A stretch of DNA of 64,000 nucleotides, taken from positions 162,481 through 226,480 of the forward strand of contig NZ_LRUJ01000004.1 of the NCBI RefSeq assembly GCF_001548475.1, written 5' to 3'. This stretch comes from Bordetella hinzii LMG 13501. Lineage in GTDB: Bacteria; Pseudomonadota; Gammaproteobacteria; Burkholderiales; Burkholderiaceae_B. The number at the start of each line of letters is the position of its first letter. Position 1 is the stretch's first letter. A model generated the notes under the pieces. It saw nothing but the letters and a program-made list of their open reading frames with translations. It made no database searches and was not told the DNA's origin. Position numbers and translations under genes: made by a program. Positions 12,761-21,565 of the stretch are shown one piece after another.

Positions 12761-13111
12761 GTAGGCGGCGCTCTCGCCGGTGGCCGCGACCAGGTCGCAC
12801 AGCACCGGCATCACGATGCACTCCAGCAAAAAAGACGCCGCGTACAGGCCGTGCAGGCGCGCCACCTCCGGTCCCAGCGCATAGCGGCCGTCATCCAGGC
12901 GCTGGACCCATCCGGCATGCGCCAGCGAAGCCAGCAAGCGCAGCACGGTGCTCTTGTACAGCTGGGTGCGTTCGGTCAGCTCGACCAGCGACAGCGCCGA
13001 ATCCCTTTCCCCGAATACCGGCATCAGGCTCAAGGCCCGGTCCACCGCGGCGACGCCGCCCTCGGCGGCATCGCGGTCGACCGGCGATTCCGTAGCGGCT
13101 TTACGCGGCAT
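12750..13111 (-). pseudogene. IclR-family regulator, N-terminal fragment
   Basis: From the ATG at 13111, which has an AGGAG ribosome site, the frame gives about 120 residues: an IclR winged helix (A-V-D-R-A-L-S-L, L-S-L-V-E-L-T-E-R-T-Q-L-Y-K-S-T-V-L-R-L-L) and the start of the effector domain (G-E-S-A-A-Y-H-V). The similarity ends abruptly near 12755 and the frame stops at 12710. The remaining half of the protein is lost to the deletion that joins it to the LysR fragment. A DNA-binding stub might be made, since promoter and start survive. Confidence 0.7.
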
Positions 13112-13127
13112 GGGGGCTCCTGCATTC

Positions 13128-13283
13128 CATCTTTTAGACGCCCGGGGCAATGTCAGCCACTTCCCGCGCAGCCCTGGCGGCCAGACCGTGACCAACATCG
13201 CGGTCACGACTGATGGCGGCTCGGTGGTGATGACCGGATCGGCCACCGGATGCCTGCTGCGCGCGCCCTTGCCGGCGCCCTAG
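13128..13283 (+). pseudogene. SMP-30/gluconolactonase-like C-terminal fragment
   Basis: On the plus strand, in frame with the stop at 13281-13283, about 50 residues read L-D-A-R-G-N-V-S-H-F, then G-G-Q-T-V-T-N-I-A-V and G-S-V-V-M-T-G-S-A-T-G. This resembles the last beta-propeller blade of SMP-30/gluconolactonase (LRE) proteins. Everything upstream is missing, replaced by the start of the IclR fragment on the other strand. The assignment is by pattern only. It suggests a lost sugar-lactone catabolic gene. Confidence 0.5.
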
Positions 13284-13330
13284 CCTGCCCTGCCTGCCGC
13301 CACGGTTGCCGTCGAAAGCGGCGGTGGCCG

Positions 13331-14104
13331 TCAGGCCGGGTCTTGAGCGTTGGATGGGTCTTGCCTCGCGCCATCGCAGCGACGCAGCCAGCCCGTCATC
13401 GCCGCGGCCAGCTTGTCCGGCGTCTCCAGCGGCACGAAATGGCCGGCGTCCGGCACTATCAGCAACTGGCAGCCCGGGATCCCTTCGGCCAATTCGCGCT
13501 GCAGGGCCGGCGGATTGATGGCGTCTTGGGCGCCGCCCACGACCAGCGCCGGCAGCCGCAAGCCGGGCAAGGCCGGCAAGCTGTCGCGGCGGTGGATCGC
13601 GATCTCGATCTGGTCCGCATAGCGTTGCAGGCCCGCCCGTTCCGCCATGGCGACAATGTGCTCGCGCAGGGGTGTGTCGCCCAGGGCGGCGCGCGCCACA
13701 TAGCGCGGCCATAGATGCGCGCGGACATAATCACCCAGCCCGAGCTCGCCGGCCAGGCGCAGCGTTTCGCGCCGCGCCGGCGCCTGGCCGGGCGGCAGGC
13801 CGCGCCCATTGCCCGCGATGAGGCAAAGACCCGCCACGCGGTCCGGCATGCGGCGCGCCAGCGCCAGCGCCACGATGGCTCCCAGCGAGAAGCCAGCCAA
13901 GGCGAAGCGCCGTGGCAGCCGGGCCGCCAGCTGCTCGCAGGCCTGGGCGACGCTGCGGCCGGCGAGCGGCCACGGCCGCGCGCGCGCCGCCAGCACGGCA
14001 TCGCGCGCGAGCGTGGACGACCATAGCGTCTCGTCGCACAGCGTGCCTGGCAACAGCACCAGGGGCAGGCCGCTATCGCGATCAGTCGGCAAATCCCACT
14101 CCAT
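13331..14104 (-). CDS. alpha/beta-hydrolase
   Basis: 257 residues of the alpha/beta-hydrolase fold. The nucleophile elbow G-F-S-L-G puts Ser73 at the active site, the acid lies in G-A-Q-D-A-I-N-P and the histidine in D-A-G-H-F-V-P-L-E, so the triad is complete. It resembles enol-lactonases and carboxylesterases of aromatic and acid pathways. The gene overlaps the end of the upstream cupin gene by 23 bp, so the two are translationally coupled and likely act on one pathway. The substrate is unknown. No signal peptide is seen, so the product is cytoplasmic. Confidence 0.85.
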   Translation of the reverse strand: MEWDLPTDRDSGLPLVLLPGTLCDETLWSSTLARDAVLAARARPWPLAGRSVAQACEQLAARLPRRFALAGFSLGAIVALALARRMPDRVAGLCLIAGNGRGLPPGQAPARRETLRLAGELGLGDYVRAHLWPRYVARAALGDTPLREHIVAMAERAGLQRYADQIEIAIHRRDSLPALPGLRLPALVVGGAQDAINPPALQRELAEGIPGCQLLIVPDAGHFVPLETPDKLAAAMTGWLRRCDGARQDPSNAQDPA

Positions 14105-15221
14105 GGGCGGTAAGCGGCAACAACCGCCGTTCGCTCAGGTAGCCGCCAGGATCCAGCGTGACGCCGCGCTCCTCCGCCTGCCGCAGCGCGCCGGCGTCCC
14201 ACACCAGCCGCTTGCGGGCGTCGCCGCTGGCCACCAGCGACAGCAGCGCGGGGCGGTCTCCGGCCTGCCGGATCTCGCGCCATACCTCCGCCGGCAGGGA
14301 ATAGACACCCTGCGCCTCGACACGGATCGCGACGGCCTGGTCCGGCTTGTTCAGGATGATGTCGACCGCGCCTTCGAACACCAGCAGGACGAGCTTGCCA
14401 TGCAGAAGATGGCGCCCCGTGGATGCCCCCTTGCCCAGGCGCAGCCAATCCACCGAGAAACCATGGACATCCAGCATGGGCGCCCGTTGCCGCGCATCCT
14501 CGCTCAAGCCATGGCCGATCACCGGCGCCAGTTCGCATCCCGGCGAGGCGCCCAGCAAGGCATGCGAGGACCAGTCCAGGTCCGCGCCGCGCTGCAGCCG
14601 CGCGCGCATGGCCCGCGCGTCGTACCGGGGCAAGGCATCCAGGTCCGCCTGAGATAAGGGTTCGACCAGCGGCCCCTCCGGCGGCCGGCCCGGCGCGCCT
14701 TCGATCAGGCTGTTGTCCTGCCCCAGATATAGCCCGTATCCCGCCGCCGCCTTGAGCACGTCGGGATGCCAGATGATGCCGCCCGTGTCGTCTCCGCCCA
14801 GCGCCGTGAAAATCCAGCCCTTGTCCTCGCCCACATTGGAAAACCCGCGGAATATCCAGGTGGGGATGCTCAGGACGTCGCCCGGCCCGCCTTCTATCTC
14901 GCCGGCCTGCTCTCCCACGCCCCACCGGAACCGCCAGCGCCCGCTGTGGATCAGGAAGACTTCCGCCGTGAAGTGCAGGTGCAGGTTGTTCGTCACGCCG
15001 GGCGGCATCGCCGCGGCGCCCACGCTGAAGCCGTGCGGCTCGGTCAAATTGACCACCTGGTCCTTCGATTGCGTGACACCGGCGCCGATGATCGAGTAGT
15101 TTTCCTTCTGGTCGGAACCGGGCAGCTTGCAATCGATGAAGGCAAGCTTGCAGGCGACCATGGCGCTTCGGGGCACCGCCCGGCGCTCGGCCTGCGCCGC
15201 TTGCAATACGACTTCTTTCAT
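14082..15221 (-). CDS. cupin-domain protein, probable dioxygenase or isomerase
   Basis: 379 residues starting at the ATG 15221 (ribosome site GGAGGA). The first cupin domain carries the metal signature N-L-H-L-H-F-T-A-E-V-F-L-I-H-S-G followed by G-D-V-L-S-I-P. A second, more divergent cupin-like half follows (G-K-L-V-L-L-V-F-E-G-A). The bicupin layout resembles ring-cleaving dioxygenases or quercetinase-like proteins, but I cannot name the reaction. It is divergently transcribed from a LacI regulator with a palindromic operator between them, and the downstream hydrolase is coupled to it. Confidence 0.75.
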   Translation of the reverse strand: MKEVVLQAAQAERRAVPRSAMVACKLAFIDCKLPGSDQKENYSIIGAGVTQSKDQVVNLTEPHGFSVGAAAMPPGVTNNLHLHFTAEVFLIHSGRWRFRWGVGEQAGEIEGGPGDVLSIPTWIFRGFSNVGEDKGWIFTALGGDDTGGIIWHPDVLKAAAGYGLYLGQDNSLIEGAPGRPPEGPLVEPLSQADLDALPRYDARAMRARLQRGADLDWSSHALLGASPGCELAPVIGHGLSEDARQRAPMLDVHGFSVDWLRLGKGASTGRHLLHGKLVLLVFEGAVDIILNKPDQAVAIRVEAQGVYSLPAEVWREIRQAGDRPALLSLVASGDARKRLVWDAGALRQAEERGVTLDPGGYLSERRLLPLTAHGVGFAD

Positions 15222-15296
15222 TGCATTTCCTCCATGCGGCATGACCTGGCGCCGCTCATTGACCAATGTGTGCTGCACGCTGCGGTATAGTGCTCG

Positions 15297-15310
15297 TGCA
15301 TTCGAATGCA
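15297..15310. promoter_or_regulatory. LacI-type operator, copy 1
   Basis: A perfect 14-bp palindrome TGCATTCGAATGCA lies between the divergent cupin gene and lacI-like gene. The identical 14-mer recurs at 20550-20563 before the ABC transporter operon. Such central-CG palindromes are typical LacI/GalR sites, so autoregulation plus control of both operons is inferred. Confidence 0.7.
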
Positions 15311-15355
15311 ATACCGGCAAAACAAATATCCGCGCCGCAAGCCACGGACACCGCC

Positions 15356-16366
15356 ATGCCCATACCGAAATCTCCCCGCCCGCGCGCCACCTCCTACGAC
15401 GTCGCCATCGCCGCCGGCGTCGCGCAATCCACGGTGTCGCGCTGCTTCCAGGCCGGCAGCAACATCTCGGAAGAGACGCGCAAGCACGTGCTCACGGTGG
15501 CCCAGCGGCTCGGCTACACGCCTAATTCGCTGGCGCGCTCGCTCATTACGCGGCGCTCGAACGTGATAGGCGTCCTGGTGACCCGCTACACCCTGCACGG
15601 CACGCCGAGCCTGCTCTATACGCTGGGCGACGAGCTCGCCCTGGCCGGGCAGCATATGATCCTGCTGCCCGTCGATGACGACTCGGGTGTCCAGGAGGCG
15701 CTGCGTGGCCTGGGCGGCTATCCGCTGGACGGACTGATCGCCTGCGCGTCCATGCAGCCGGCCGATATCGAAAACCTGGCGGCCCGCGGCGTGCCGGTGC
15801 TGTTCTTCAACCGGCAGTCCGGTTCCCCCCATGCTGACAGCGTCTCCACGGATCATGGCGCGGCGGCGCGCCAATTGGCCCGCGACATGGCGGCCGCCGG
15901 CGGCCGGGATTTCCTCTGCCTGAGCGGGCCCGCGTCTTCGCCCGTGGGCCGCGAGCGCATCAAGGGTTTTCAGGCCGGCTTGCGCGCCGCGGGGCGGCCC
16001 GCGCCCCGGGTCCTGGATGGAGGGTTCTCCTACGACCAGGCGCGCGCCGTCTTCCTGGATGCTATGCGCGAAGGCGCTCCGCCCGACGCGGTGTTCTGCG
16101 CCAATGACCAGATGGCTATGGGCGTCATCGACGCCTGCCGCCATCAACTGGGCTGGCCCGTTCCGGGCCGCCTGATGGTGGCCGGCTTCGACGACGTGCC
16201 GGAAGGCGCCCGCCCGCCCTACCGGATCACGACCATCCGCCAGCCGATCGAAACCATGGCGCGCCGCGCCGTGGAGCTGCTGCTGGCGCGACGGCAGCAG
16301 CCCGGCCGAGCCGCGCTCATCGAGCGGTATCCCGGCGAACGAGTGGTGCGCGAGTCGGCGCTTTGA
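15356..16366 (+). CDS. LacI-family transcriptional regulator 1
   Basis: 336 residues from the ATG at 15356. The N-terminal LacI helix-turn-helix is S-Y-D-V-A-I-A-A-G-V-A-Q-S-T-V-S-R with hinge P-N-S-L-A-R-S-L, followed by a periplasmic-binding-protein-like effector domain with F-C-A-N-D-Q-M-A-M-G and V-A-G-F-D-D-V-P. An upstream in-frame extension covers the operator and is rejected as coding. It probably represses the divergent cupin/hydrolase operon, itself, and the sugar-type ABC transporter whose promoter carries the same palindrome. The ligand is unknown. It ends 13 bp before the convergent ABC ATPase gene. Confidence 0.9.
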   Translation: MPIPKSPRPRATSYDVAIAAGVAQSTVSRCFQAGSNISEETRKHVLTVAQRLGYTPNSLARSLITRRSNVIGVLVTRYTLHGTPSLLYTLGDELALAGQHMILLPVDDDSGVQEALRGLGGYPLDGLIACASMQPADIENLAARGVPVLFFNRQSGSPHADSVSTDHGAAARQLARDMAAAGGRDFLCLSGPASSPVGRERIKGFQAGLRAAGRPAPRVLDGGFSYDQARAVFLDAMREGAPPDAVFCANDQMAMGVIDACRHQLGWPVPGRLMVAGFDDVPEGARPPYRITTIRQPIETMARRAVELLLARRQQPGRAALIERYPGERVVRESAL

Positions 16367-16378
16367 CGTCTCCATGGC

Positions 16379-17434
16379 TCAGGGCTCGATGCGGGCTTCG
16401 GTCCGGGCGTCGAACAGGTGGCAATGCGCGCGCGGCAGCGTCACCCCCACTCTTTGCCCGATGTCCAGGCGCAGGTGCCGGTCGCCGCGCACGCAAAAAC
16501 GCACCGATCCGATTTCCAGCGTGACAAGCACCGCGTCCCCGGTCAGTTCCGACAAATAGACCGCGGCATCCAGGTCGCCGTCGCCGGCGGCGGTCAAGGC
16601 GATATCCTCCGGCCGCGCTCCCAGCACCAATTCGCGGCCGTGCGCCGCGGCCAGGCCCGCCACCCGGTGTCCGCAGACGTCCAGCGCGCCGTCGTGCCCG
16701 CGCGCCGGCAGCAAGTTCATCGGCGGCGATCCCACAAAGCCGGCCACGAACAGGTTGGCGGGACGGTTGTAGACCTCGCTGGGCGTTCCCACCTGCTGTA
16801 TCACGCCGCCGCGCATCACCACGACGCGGTCGCCCAGCGTCATGGCCTCGACCTGGTCGTGCGTGACGTAAATGGTGGTGATGCGCAGCTCGCTCTGCAG
16901 GCGCCGGATCTCCGCGCGCATGGAGACCCGCAACTTCGCGTCCAGATTGGACAGCGGCTCGTCCATCAGGAAGACCTGCGGTTTGCGCACGATGGCGCGG
17001 GCCAGCGCGACGCGCTGGCGCTGCCCCCCGGAGAGATCGCGGGGCCGCCGGTCCAGCAGATGCGACAGCTCCACCTTCTCGGCCACCTCGCCCGCGCGCG
17101 CGGCGCGCTCGGCGCGCCCCAGGCCGCGGACTTTCAGCGGATAGGCGATATTCTCGGCCACGGTCATATGCGGATAGAGCCCGTAGTTCTGGAACACCAT
17201 GGCCACGTCCCGGTCCTTGGGCAGCGCATCGGTCACGTCGCGCCCGCCGATCCAGATCTCGCCGGCGCTGGGCGCCTCCAGGCCGGCGACCATGCGCATC
17301 GTGGTGGTCTTGCCGCAACCCGAGGGCCCCAGGAAGACGACGAATTCGCCGTCCGCGATATCCAGGCACTGGCGCGCCACGCCCACCACGTCGCCCCACC
17401 GCTTTTCCACGTCGATCAGTTTCACGGATGCCAT
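16379..17434 (-). CDS. ABC transporter ATPase, MalK/UgpC type
   Basis: 351 residues. Walker A is G-P-S-G-C-G-K-T, the signature L-S-G-G-Q-R-Q-R-V and Walker B V-F-L-M-D-E-P. A C-terminal OB-fold (TOBE) regulatory domain of roughly 110 residues is typical of the CUT1 carbohydrate subfamily. It energises import by the two permeases encoded just upstream, with only 7 bp between the genes. The last gene of a four-gene importer operon (binding protein, MalF, MalG, MalK order), it faces the LacI regulator convergently. The substrate is a carbohydrate or polyol by family, not determined further. Confidence 0.92.
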   Translation of the reverse strand: MASVKLIDVEKRWGDVVGVARQCLDIADGEFVVFLGPSGCGKTTTMRMVAGLEAPSAGEIWIGGRDVTDALPKDRDVAMVFQNYGLYPHMTVAENIAYPLKVRGLGRAERAARAGEVAEKVELSHLLDRRPRDLSGGQRQRVALARAIVRKPQVFLMDEPLSNLDAKLRVSMRAEIRRLQSELRITTIYVTHDQVEAMTLGDRVVVMRGGVIQQVGTPSEVYNRPANLFVAGFVGSPPMNLLPARGHDGALDVCGHRVAGLAAAHGRELVLGARPEDIALTAAGDGDLDAAVYLSELTGDAVLVTLEIGSVRFCVRGDRHLRLDIGQRVGVTLPRAHCHLFDARTEARIEP

Positions 17435-17441
17435 GTTTTCC

Positions 17442-18293
17442 TCACCGTATCGCGCCTGCCGTCAGGCCGCGGACAAAATAGCGTTGCACGAAGCGCGAAA
17501 TCAGCAGCATCGGCGCAATGATGAACAGCCCCATGCTGGCCATCACATCCCAGGCGTCGCCCTGTTCGGTGCGCGCGCTCATCAGCGCCACCGGCAGCGT
17601 CACGGCCTGTTCGCGCGTCAGCACCAAGGCGTAGAAGAACTCATTCCAGGAAACCACGAAGCAGAAGATGGCGGCGGTGGCAATGCCCGGCAAGGCCACG
17701 GGCACCACCACGTCCCACATGGCGCGCAGCCGGGAGGCGCCGTCGATCTGGGCGGCTTCTTCCATATCGGGCGGCAACCCGTCGAAAAATCCCTTGATCA
17801 TCCAGGTGGCATACGGCACCACGAAGGACAGGTTGGCGATCATCAAGGCCCATCGCGTATCCAGCATGTCCAGGTGGCGGAACACCACGAACAGCGGAAT
17901 CACGATAATGACGGGCGGCAGGAACTGCGTGGCCAGCAGCAGCAAGGGGCCGGCCTGCCCGCCCGGAAAGCGGAAGCGCGAAAAGGCATAGGCCGCCAGC
18001 GTGGAGACGGGAATCGCCATGGCCAGCGTGCCGGCCGTCACCAGCACGCTATTGAGCAGCCGCGCGCCCAGCAGGTAAGGAGAACCGAAGGCCGAGATCA
18101 CGCTGTCCAGCGTGGGCCTGAACAGGATTGCCAGCGTGTAGACCTCGGCGCGGGGCTTGAATGCCGTCGCGACGATCCAGAGTACGGGAGCGATCCAGAG
18201 CGCGGTCGCCATCCAGATGGCGATCTTGCGCCAAGGCATGCGAACGCCGCGGCTGCGCGCCTGCGCGCCCACGGCCAGGGTTTTGCTCATCAT
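17442..18293 (-). CDS. ABC transporter permease, MalG type
   Basis: 283 residues, six predicted membrane segments, with the cytoplasmic EAA loop E-E-A-A-Q-I-D-G-A-S that docks on the ATPase. The start ATG at 18293 overlaps the stop of the upstream permease gene (ATGA). An in-frame ATG 3 bp later is equivalent. It belongs to the CUT1 family of binding-protein-dependent sugar importers and forms the transmembrane channel with its MalF partner. Confidence 0.9.
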   Translation of the reverse strand: MMSKTLAVGAQARSRGVRMPWRKIAIWMATALWIAPVLWIVATAFKPRAEVYTLAILFRPTLDSVISAFGSPYLLGARLLNSVLVTAGTLAMAIPVSTLAAYAFSRFRFPGGQAGPLLLLATQFLPPVIIVIPLFVVFRHLDMLDTRWALMIANLSFVVPYATWMIKGFFDGLPPDMEEAAQIDGASRLRAMWDVVVPVALPGIATAAIFCFVVSWNEFFYALVLTREQAVTLPVALMSARTEQGDAWDVMASMGLFIIAPMLLISRFVQRYFVRGLTAGAIR

Positions 18294-19165
18294 GTGGTGC
18301 GCCCCATGGCGAAACGAGAATAGAGAAAGGCCAGCGCCATCATGACCACGGCCAGCAGCCATGCCATGGCGGACGCATAGCCGATGTCATAGAAGCGGAA
18401 CGCGGTGCTGTAGACCATGTGCGGCAGGGTATCGGTGGCCGTCCCGGGCCCGCCCGCCGTCATGGTGACGACCTGGTCGAGCATCTTGAGAGAGAAGATG
18501 GTCTTGAGGAGCACCGCGATGGCCAATACCGGCTTGAGCTGCGGCAGCACGATCTCGAAGAAGATGCGCGGGCCGCCTGCCCCGTCGACTTGCGCGGCAT
18601 CCAGCGTGTCCTGCGGCAACGCCGCCAGCGCGCCCACGAAGGTCAACATAAAGTACGGCGCCCAATGCCAGACGTCCACCGCGATCAGCGCGACCATCGC
18701 CCACACCGGGTCCGCCAGCACGGGCGCCCCCGACCATCCCGGCAGCAGGGCCTTGAGCAGAGCGTCGACAGCGCCGAATTCCGGGTTCAGCATGAAGCGC
18801 CAGGAGATGCCCACCAGCGCGGGCGACATGGCGAAGGGAATCACCAGCAGGGTGCGGGCGTTGATCTGGAGCCGGCCGTCGCCGGCCAGCAGCATGGCCA
18901 TGCCCATCGCCAGGCCGATGGTGAGCGCCACCGACGGCACCGTGAAGACCAGCGTTACCCATGCGCTGCCCAGGAACTCAGGGTCATGCCAGATCAGGTC
19001 CGCGTAATTGGTCCAGCCGACGAAACCCTCCGGCCCCGGGGCGCGCGCCAGGTTCCAGTCCTGCGTCGAATAGACGAGCGACTGGACCAGCGGAAAGAAG
19101 AGCGTGACGGCGCACACCAGCACGGCCGGCGCCAGCAGGAGGTACTTCAAATGGCGGTCTTTCAT
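18290..19165 (-). CDS. ABC transporter permease, MalF type
   Basis: 291 residues with an N-terminal membrane anchor (L-L-L-A-P-A-V-L-V-C-A-V-T-L-F-F) and about five further segments. The EAA loop reads D-A-A-Q-V-D-G-A-G-G. It pairs with the MalG-type permease encoded directly downstream, with a 4-bp overlap. It lies 10 bp after the binding-protein gene, so all four transporter genes form one operon starting at 20510. Confidence 0.9.
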   Translation of the reverse strand: MKDRHLKYLLLAPAVLVCAVTLFFPLVQSLVYSTQDWNLARAPGPEGFVGWTNYADLIWHDPEFLGSAWVTLVFTVPSVALTIGLAMGMAMLLAGDGRLQINARTLLVIPFAMSPALVGISWRFMLNPEFGAVDALLKALLPGWSGAPVLADPVWAMVALIAVDVWHWAPYFMLTFVGALAALPQDTLDAAQVDGAGGPRIFFEIVLPQLKPVLAIAVLLKTIFSLKMLDQVVTMTAGGPGTATDTLPHMVYSTAFRFYDIGYASAMAWLLAVVMMALAFLYSRFAMGRTT

Positions 19166-19175
19166 GCGCCCTCCT

Positions 19176-20510
19176 TCAGCCGCGGCGGCGGCCGCCCGAG
19201 CGGCGCACGCTGCGCTCGACCTGCGCCGCCGCCTCGTCCAGGGCCGCCTTCACCGGCTTGCCGGTCGAGACGATCTCCGAGATCGTGCTCTCCAGCACCG
19301 TCCCCACCTGGGGCCACATCGCCATCTGCGGCACCGTGCGCGCGCCCGCCAGGCTTTGCAGCGCAACGCGATGCAGGCCGTGATTGATGCGATTGACCTC
19401 CTCGTCCTGGTAGGTGGCGGTCTGGGTGGCGACGATATCAGTTGTCTGCGGATCGCTCTTGTCGCAGACGATGGCCTTTTCGAGCGCGGGACTCGACACC
19501 CACTTCAGGAATTCCCAAGCCGCCTGCGCATGCCTGGACTGCCGGGCGATGCCGAAAGGCATCACAATGGCGACAGTGGGCGATGCCGGACTGCCCACGC
19601 GCAACATCGGCGCGAACCCGACCTGCTCGGGCTTCAGCCGGGAACGGTCGCCTGTCAACACGGCATACGTCCACCACCACACCATCATGGTCGCCCCATT
19701 GCCCTGCGCCATGGCATTGACCATGTCGTACTCATCGAACTGGCTGGATCCCGGGTTGGCGATGCGGTGCTTGAGCAGCAAGTCCACATAGGCCTGGGTC
19801 GCCGCCACGCCGGCGGCATTGTTGAAAAGCGGACGCTGGTCGGCGTCCAGCACGTCCGACCCATGGCCCCACAGACAGTTGAACCACAACCACAGGTTTT
19901 GAAAGCCGCTGCCCTTGACGTAGTCCATGACGACACCGGGCACGCCGCTGCGCTGCTGCACGGCCGCGGCCGCCGACAGCAGCGCGTCCCAGGTGGCGGG
20001 AGGCGCCACGCCGGCCTCTCCGTAGAGGTCCTTGCGATAGAACAGCAGTTGCGGATGGGCCCGCACGGGCAGCCCATAGGTCGCGTCGTTGATGCGGCAG
20101 GCTTGGCGATAGACCTCCGGATAGCGCTTCATGTCCACGCCATCGGCCTTTAATTGGCTGTCCAGGGGTTGCAGGTAGTTGGCCAGCGCGGCCAGCCAGC
20201 TGTCCTGGTAGGCGAACATGTCGTAGGCCGAACCGCCGCCCACCGCCTCGGTCGTGATCTTCTCCAGCAATTGGCCATAGGGCACATACTGGTAGGCCAC
20301 TTTGATGCCGGTGGCTTGCTCGAACTGCGGCAGGTATTTCTCCTGGGCGCGGAATTGCGAGGCGGGCGGCAGCATCAGCGATAGGCGCGTGCCGGCGTAG
20401 GGCTTGCCCGGTTTCAGGCCGTCGATCTGGGCGTTCGCCCATGACGGCAAGGACAGACCGCCCAGTCCCGCATAGAGGCCCGCGGTCTGCAGGAATTGCC
20501 TTCTTTTCAT
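19176..20510 (-). CDS. extracellular solute-binding protein of the sugar ABC importer
   Basis: 444 residues from the ATG at 20510 (ribosome site GGAGA). The N-terminus has a twin-arginine-like signal K-R-R-Q-F-L-Q-T-A-G-L-Y-A-G-L with an A-N-A-Q cleavage region, so export is expected, possibly by Tat. The body is a family-1 (MalE-like) binding protein (P-P-A-T-W-D-A-L-L, A-W-E-F-L-K-W-V-S-S). It is the first gene of the transporter operon. The 14-bp LacI-type palindrome lies 40 bp upstream of its start, in a position to repress transcription. Confidence 0.9.
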   Translation of the reverse strand: MKRRQFLQTAGLYAGLGGLSLPSWANAQIDGLKPGKPYAGTRLSLMLPPASQFRAQEKYLPQFEQATGIKVAYQYVPYGQLLEKITTEAVGGGSAYDMFAYQDSWLAALANYLQPLDSQLKADGVDMKRYPEVYRQACRINDATYGLPVRAHPQLLFYRKDLYGEAGVAPPATWDALLSAAAAVQQRSGVPGVVMDYVKGSGFQNLWLWFNCLWGHGSDVLDADQRPLFNNAAGVAATQAYVDLLLKHRIANPGSSQFDEYDMVNAMAQGNGATMMVWWWTYAVLTGDRSRLKPEQVGFAPMLRVGSPASPTVAIVMPFGIARQSRHAQAAWEFLKWVSSPALEKAIVCDKSDPQTTDIVATQTATYQDEEVNRINHGLHRVALQSLAGARTVPQMAMWPQVGTVLESTISEIVSTGKPVKAALDEAAAQVERSVRRSGGRRRG

Positions 20511-20549
20511 CCTTGTCTCCTCCACGCCGTCCTGGTGTGGCCGGCGTGA

Positions 20550-20563
20550 TGCATTCGAATGCA
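20550..20563. promoter_or_regulatory. LacI-type operator, copy 2
   Basis: TGCATTCGAATGCA, identical in all 14 bases to the palindrome at 15297-15310, lies 40 bp upstream of the binding-protein gene. Two identical 14-mers 5.2 kb apart at two promoters of one locus are best explained as a shared operator. Confidence 0.7.
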
Positions 20564-20642
20564 CTGCACTTCCAAAAAAAGACGCCGGGTGGCGCGGAAA
20601 GCCTTTTTATGCGTCTGAACTGTCTGCCCCTTGCAGCGTTAC

Positions 20643-20663
20643 GCAAATTGGAGATAACCCTAG
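20643..20663. promoter_or_regulatory. 21-bp conserved intergenic motif, copy 1
   Basis: GCAAAT, then nine variable bases, then ACCCTAG; it matches 25814-25834 at 16 of 21 positions with no gaps. It sits in the 243-bp spacer between the HpcH/HpaI aldolase stop and the importer operon start, which also contains the LacI palindrome. The function is unknown; activator binding is possible. Confidence 0.4.
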
Positions 20664-20753
20664 CGTCGCATCATGGCGCCAGCCCCGCGCGCGTCGCCAA
20701 GGAACGCGCCAGGCGCTCCCCGGGACGCGACGGCGCCGCCGGGGGCGGCCGCT

Positions 20754-21539
20754 TCAATACCGCAAGGGCGCATCGCGTCCGGCCGACGCCGCCTGTGCCA
20801 GCGCGCGCGTGATGATGCTGGTCGACACGTTGGCGAAGTAACGGGCCCCCATCGCGCCGTATTTTTCCTCGTCCTGGGGCGTCAGCGCGATGATGCCGGC
20901 GCACTTGCCCGCCGCGGCGACCGCACGCAGGCCCTGTTCGATGGCGCGCTGCACGGGCGCGGCGTTCCAGTCGCTGCCGTGCCCCATCGCATGCGCCAGG
21001 TCATTGGGGCCGATGAACACCGCGTCCACGCCGTCCACCGCCGCGATCTCCCCGGCGGCCGCGATGGCTTCCGGTGTTTCGATCATGGCGATGAAGCCGA
21101 TGCCCTCATTGCTGCGTTGGGTGTGGCCGGCCCCGCCGAAGGCGCCATAGCCCGCGGCGCGGGTGCTGAAGGCGCTACCGCGGCGCCCCAGCGGCGGGTA
21201 GCGGATCATTCCGGCCAGCCGCCGCGCCTGCTCGGCGCTTTCGACCATCGGCACCTGCACGGCGCTCGCGCCCATGTCCAGGATGCGCGGCAGGTCATGC
21301 TCGAAGCAGCGCACCACCGGCACGATGCCCGCGGCCCGCGCCGCGCGCAGCATATGTTCGGTCATGCCCAGATCGGCGCTGCCGTGCTCATTGTCGAGAA
21401 TGATGAAATCGAAGCCGGCATACGCGCACATCTCGACAATGGCCGGGCTGGGCAAGCCGTTGAACACGCCGCGCAAGGGCTTGCCGCTGCGCAGCATATC
21501 CGGCAGACGGCCGTCCAGGGGAAAACGGGAATCGCTCAT
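20754..21539 (-). CDS. HpcH/HpaI-family aldolase
   Basis: 261 residues, class II pyruvate aldolase of the HpcH/HpaI family. Metal-site residues are visible in M-I-E-T-P-E-A and F-I-G-P-N-D-L-A, and the N-terminal strand has D-N-E-H-G. These enzymes split 4-hydroxy-2-oxoacids into pyruvate and an aldehyde. The start ATG at 21539 gives the normal N-terminus. It is the last gene of the HisD-like/SDR/LacI/Bug cluster, 26 bp after the Bug gene, and probably performs the final carbon-carbon cleavage of the imported acid. Confidence 0.88.
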   Translation of the reverse strand: MSDSRFPLDGRLPDMLRSGKPLRGVFNGLPSPAIVEMCAYAGFDFIILDNEHGSADLGMTEHMLRAARAAGIVPVVRCFEHDLPRILDMGASAVQVPMVESAEQARRLAGMIRYPPLGRRGSAFSTRAAGYGAFGGAGHTQRSNEGIGFIAMIETPEAIAAAGEIAAVDGVDAVFIGPNDLAHAMGHGSDWNAAPVQRAIEQGLRAVAAAGKCAGIIALTPQDEEKYGAMGARYFANVSTSIITRALAQAASAGRDAPLRY

Positions 21540-21565
21540 GCAAGTCTCCAGGGATCGGGATGGGA

